Source: Nephromyces sp. MM_2019 (Eukaryota; Apicomplexa; Aconoidasida; Nephromycida). Taken from it: a stretch of 64,000 bases of DNA. This document shows, piece after piece, positions 61,001 through 64,000 of this stretch. The DNA lies in the NCBI GenBank assembly GCA_015657535.1, contig JADHZB010001758.1, positions 1 through 64,000 on the forward strand, given 5' to 3'. Every line of letters starts with the position of its first letter. Position 1 is the first letter of the stretch. A program made the position numbers and the translations under genes. The notes under the pieces were generated by a model. That model was not told the DNA's origin. It saw nothing but the letters and a program-made list of their open reading frames with translations, and made no database searches.

Positions 61001-63344
61001 AACTTTGAGGTCCCGGATAATAGCAAAAATTGGATAGAGCACAAAGCCAATGAGTTGATAAAAAGTGACGCTTGTGCTATCTTTGGTTGCGTATATTTAA
61101 ACTTAATACCTTTAGCTAACAAATATGCCGTTTATCAACAACCTCCAGACAGCAGCTTTTTTGATGCGACTTTTAAGTGAGAATTTTGCTGTGGAAGCCT
61201 AAATTCACTCGTAATTTTTTTAAGTTATCTAACTCAAAGGTTTATTGTAACTATTTCTTTTGGTAGAAACGACTTGTAATACCTTTAGCTTTCTATAATT
61301 TTTTCAAGCCTTAACTACTGCCTTATGCTCTTTATATCTGGCTAACTGCTGAAAGGCGCTAAGATGTGCATTCCTTCACTTTTTATATTATCAAGCTTAC
61401 TATGATGAACAATTTCAGGAAAGAGTTGAGTAGTATTAGGGAGTCTAGTTGAACCGGGTTTTGAGTCCAAATTTTTTCAATAAGATAATAAAATAATTTT
61501 TTGAAACCCCGACTAATCCTTCAGCCTGAATTTAATGCATCAAAAAAGAGTATTTACTCGTTTTATTTTATAAAAATTTACTGGGAGGTGAAATAAACTT
61601 TTCTTAGCCGGAAAAATGCTATTATAAAAGTTAAATTAGCAATTAATGGAAATTTTTTTTAAATTTGAGTAAAATTTTTCTGTTTGGATGCTCTAGTTTA
61701 ATATATAAAGGAGTTAAAACTGCTATTAACTTTCATAATATTTATGCTTGCGTTGTCACTAGTTTAGTAAAAATCAAGGAATGCGCAGGTCACGACTATA
61801 ATATCAATTAACGAATAATCTTAAATGAGTTTAAGAATACTTGGTTTTTAAAAATTAAAATTAAGTAGAAAGAAATTTTCTTATTGAAAAAAAAATCAAA
61901 GTTTTGGCACTAACAATCTTAGTTATCGGAAATAGTAGCCGTTTAGCTTGAAAAAACAAAACCTTATATTTAAGTACTCTAAGAATTAAAGGTTTCCCAT
62001 CAGTGAGTCCCCTAAAATGTTATTTTTTATTTATAGATCTTTACTCGCAAGTTGCTGGGTCTTATCTGGTGAGCAATTAGGAAAAGTGTGGCTCCTACAG
62101 CTTGTGCAAAGGCTTAGGCAGGTAGCCACCCAAAGCTTTTGAAGACCTTGCATAAAACATTTCTTTTTATATGCAAGGCATTTTGCCGTTACTATTTTAT
62201 GACCTCTAAGGCTTACTCTTTAAGTTTTTTTCTAAGTTTTGTTGCATATATTTTTTGAAATTTTTTTGAAGCTTTATAACACAGTTAAAACTTAAATTCA
62301 TGGATTGAATCAAGAAATTTTTTTTTTGTTAGATAAAATTTATATAAGTCACAATTTAAATCCCCTGAAATGATTATTATTTTATTTAGTTGTGAAATCA
62401 GTATATTTTCTTAGTGGACAAACATCTAAATACCGCTTTTTTCGGAAAATGTGTTTTTGGTTTTTTCTTTAAGTTTACATACATATTTTCTAAATTCCTT
62501 AAGGAAATTCTTACCTAAATCTAGCTACGGAACCCTTCTGAAAGTTAGCTTCAGGTATGCTATCTGCTCATAGAGACGCAACTTGTAACCTTACGATATT
62601 AACAGATCCAACTGGTCACCCAGCTTTCTGAGTCTATGGGCGATATACCAAACAGAGGCAATTTTATAGAAAGCCAATCTTTGCCAATAAAACTTTCAAA
62701 CTTTTGGCACTGCCCGGATCAGTTAATTCCTAATTTGCACTTGTTCAACCTTGAAAACTTGCGATTCGATATCGGTTAGTTAGAAAACATCAATATAAAT
62801 AAAGCCTTACATGTGTAATTTAAAAAGTTAATGTGCACCAAGGAAGCATTTGGATAAAATCCCCCTGTTTTTTTAGTTAAACTACAATTTTGAGTCTAAG
62901 TAAGTAGTGGCAAAACATGGCTCAGTAACTGCGTGCCTGTAATGTGGATCGGTGAATTCCCTTGTATTTAAACAGCTTGTCCCCTATGTCGATGATTTTT
63001 TTAAATAATGGTAAACTGCTTCTGGAAGTCGTGGCACCAAATTACTGCACGCAGCAGGCGAAACATCTGCACAAGCCGCACTCAGAGATTTAAAAAATAG
63101 TAGTTCCGAATATGGCAAAGTTGAAAATATAGAAAAAATTAACAGCCTACCCATCGGAGTTCATAATTCCAGCACTCTGAAAAGCGAAGCATATGACGAG
63201 AGCAACACTGCTGGAGAAAGGGAAGGCGCGTTGCCGAAGTTAAAATTATTTAGGATATTCCCCATTGGAGAAAATAAAAATAGTAAATCGAAGCATTCCT
63301 CAGCTTCAGAATCCACAAGTAAATTGATAAAAGAATTTTTTTGA
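58034..63344 (+). CDS. Dicer-like protein with two catalytically degenerate RNase III domains and a dsRBD-like C-terminus (pseudo-Dicer)
   Basis: Ten plus-strand exons keep phase: 58034-58272, 58732-59148, 59524-59600, 59724-59798, 60112-60170, 60283-60351, 60998-61176, 62037-62121, 62606 to about 62778, and about 63029 (or 63055) to 63344 (TGA). The product is about 552-562 residues. RNase IIIa: LYEKLVVLGGKFL (81-93) matches the LERLEMLGDSFL-type signature, and VAQYVKACIGYC (169-180) the ADCVEALLGCYL type. RNase IIIb: FQADTQTGEQLLHQFTSEYF (288-307) matches YQRLEFLGDAILDYL, and FDATFKSLLAS...LSGEQLGKVW the GDIFESLAGA...DSG...VVW type. Every metal-ligand position is changed: V86, G90, Q171 and K174 in the first domain; T292, E296, A369 and K372 in the second. 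Spacings (4 and 3 residues) are exact. The last exon holds AGETSAQAALRDLKN, like the final helix of a dsRNA-binding domain. No helicase or PAZ is seen. It may bind dsRNA without cutting. Confidence 0.75.
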
Positions 63345-64000
63345 TTGAAATTTAACCTGAAACGACTTTTATTGCTTTTTTTGTAGAATTTGAAGTCTAA
63401 TAACAATATACTATCTTTCCAAAGTTTCTCTGCTTCTTCAAAACTTGCCAGCAAATTTTCTATTTGAAACCAACGTCAAAAGTATTAGTATCTCATTTTA
63501 TTGCATTGCTTTACCATTTACTGTACTAATGTACTGCGTCTCCCACGTTTAGTTCATCTACAGTGTATTCTCAAGTATTATTATGTTACTTCTTGTGTTT
63601 GCATAGTATACCGCCATCCGCGAAAAAATCTCCATTATGTCCTTGTGAGTGGTGCTTTCGTGTAAGCATTACAATATGGAAATTACTTTTTTAATAGCCT
63701 GGTTCTTAAATGACCCCGGGAGTCATTATCATAATTGGCTTTGATCGGATTAACCTGCTTATGAATATATAGTTTTTAGAAAAAAAATATTCCGGCCATC
63801 TTAGAGCGTGCACTACGAAGCACCCAATATTGAGAAACTCAGAGTACCACAAGAAAATGCTAAGTAATCACTTTAATCTAATTTTAAACAGTCTAACTCA
63901 TACTCTGAAGTATTAATCTGAACTCATTAGCGTGGTAACGCTCTGTCAATAAAGCAAGTACTCTAGGAAAAATTGTACAACTTTAAGTGAACAAATAATA
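63345..64000. other. 3' flank, no supported gene
   Basis: AT-rich sequence after the stop of the Dicer-like gene. The minus-strand open frame at 63161-63454 mostly overlaps the last coding exon and is its shadow. Nothing else could be recognised. Confidence 0.5.

Noticed and set aside
62976..63093. Short terminal exon reading NNGKLLLEVVAPN with TAA at 63091
   Set aside because: The alternative frame continues 250 bases further with a dsRBD-like helix and good composition, so it is preferred. The short form remains possible as an isoform.
63161..63454. 97-codon minus-strand ORF
   Set aside because: It is mostly antisense to the last coding exon of the Dicer-like gene and has no domain or splice context.

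Overview
The window is nuclear DNA of a eukaryote with AT-rich, intron-rich genes (GT-AG introns of about 110 to 2,000 bases). Stop-free frames were chained by hand across splice sites, keeping codon phase. The best lineage clue is a multi-exon gene at 23.4-25.7 kb whose product carries the N-terminal signature of the myosin A tail domain interacting protein (MTIP/MLC1), a glideosome protein found only in apicomplexans and close relatives. The organism is therefore probably an apicomplexan. I cannot name the genus; the exon-rich genes and single-copy flavoprotein monooxygenase do not suggest Plasmodium.

Layout. (1) 1-2.56 kb, plus strand: 3' part of a charged, lysine-rich nuclear-type protein, with one GC-AG intron. 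(2) 4.2-4.8 kb, minus: a 203-residue protein of unknown function. (3) 8.08-17.17 kb, minus: six exons for a serine-rich protein of about 2,022 residues with a compact C-terminal domain that may be polo-box-like. (4) 17.2-23.4 kb: no supported gene. (5) 23.4-25.7 kb, minus: MTIP/MLC1. (6) 25.7-31.6 kb: no supported gene, with one short GC-rich island. (7) 31.6-41.5 kb, minus: a ten-exon FAD-dependent aromatic-ring monooxygenase, with a 10-bp minisatellite and a 13-bp tandem repeat in its introns. (8) 41.5-44.3 kb: divergent intergenic region with a degenerate telomere-like stretch and a broken Ty3/gypsy-type protease fragment. (9) 44.36-51.1 kb, plus: seven exons for a secreted or ER-targeted protein of about 762 residues, family not recognised. 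(10) 51.1-58.0 kb: gene-poor DNA with integrase-like and weaker reverse-transcriptase-like remnants. (11) 58.0-63.34 kb, plus: ten exons for a Dicer-like protein.

The most interesting object is the Dicer-like gene. It encodes two RNase III domains in tandem and a C-terminal helix resembling the end of a dsRNA-binding domain. All eight catalytic metal-ligand positions, aligned at the exact family spacing, are replaced. The reading frame survives nine introns, so it looks like a maintained pseudoenzyme rather than a dead gene. No helicase or PAZ domain is visible.

The genes do not form a functional cluster: they are unrelated housekeeping, motility, metabolic and RNA-related genes separated by retroelement-scarred DNA. 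Exon limits were found by eye; transcript data would be needed to fix first exons and the weaker junctions named below.
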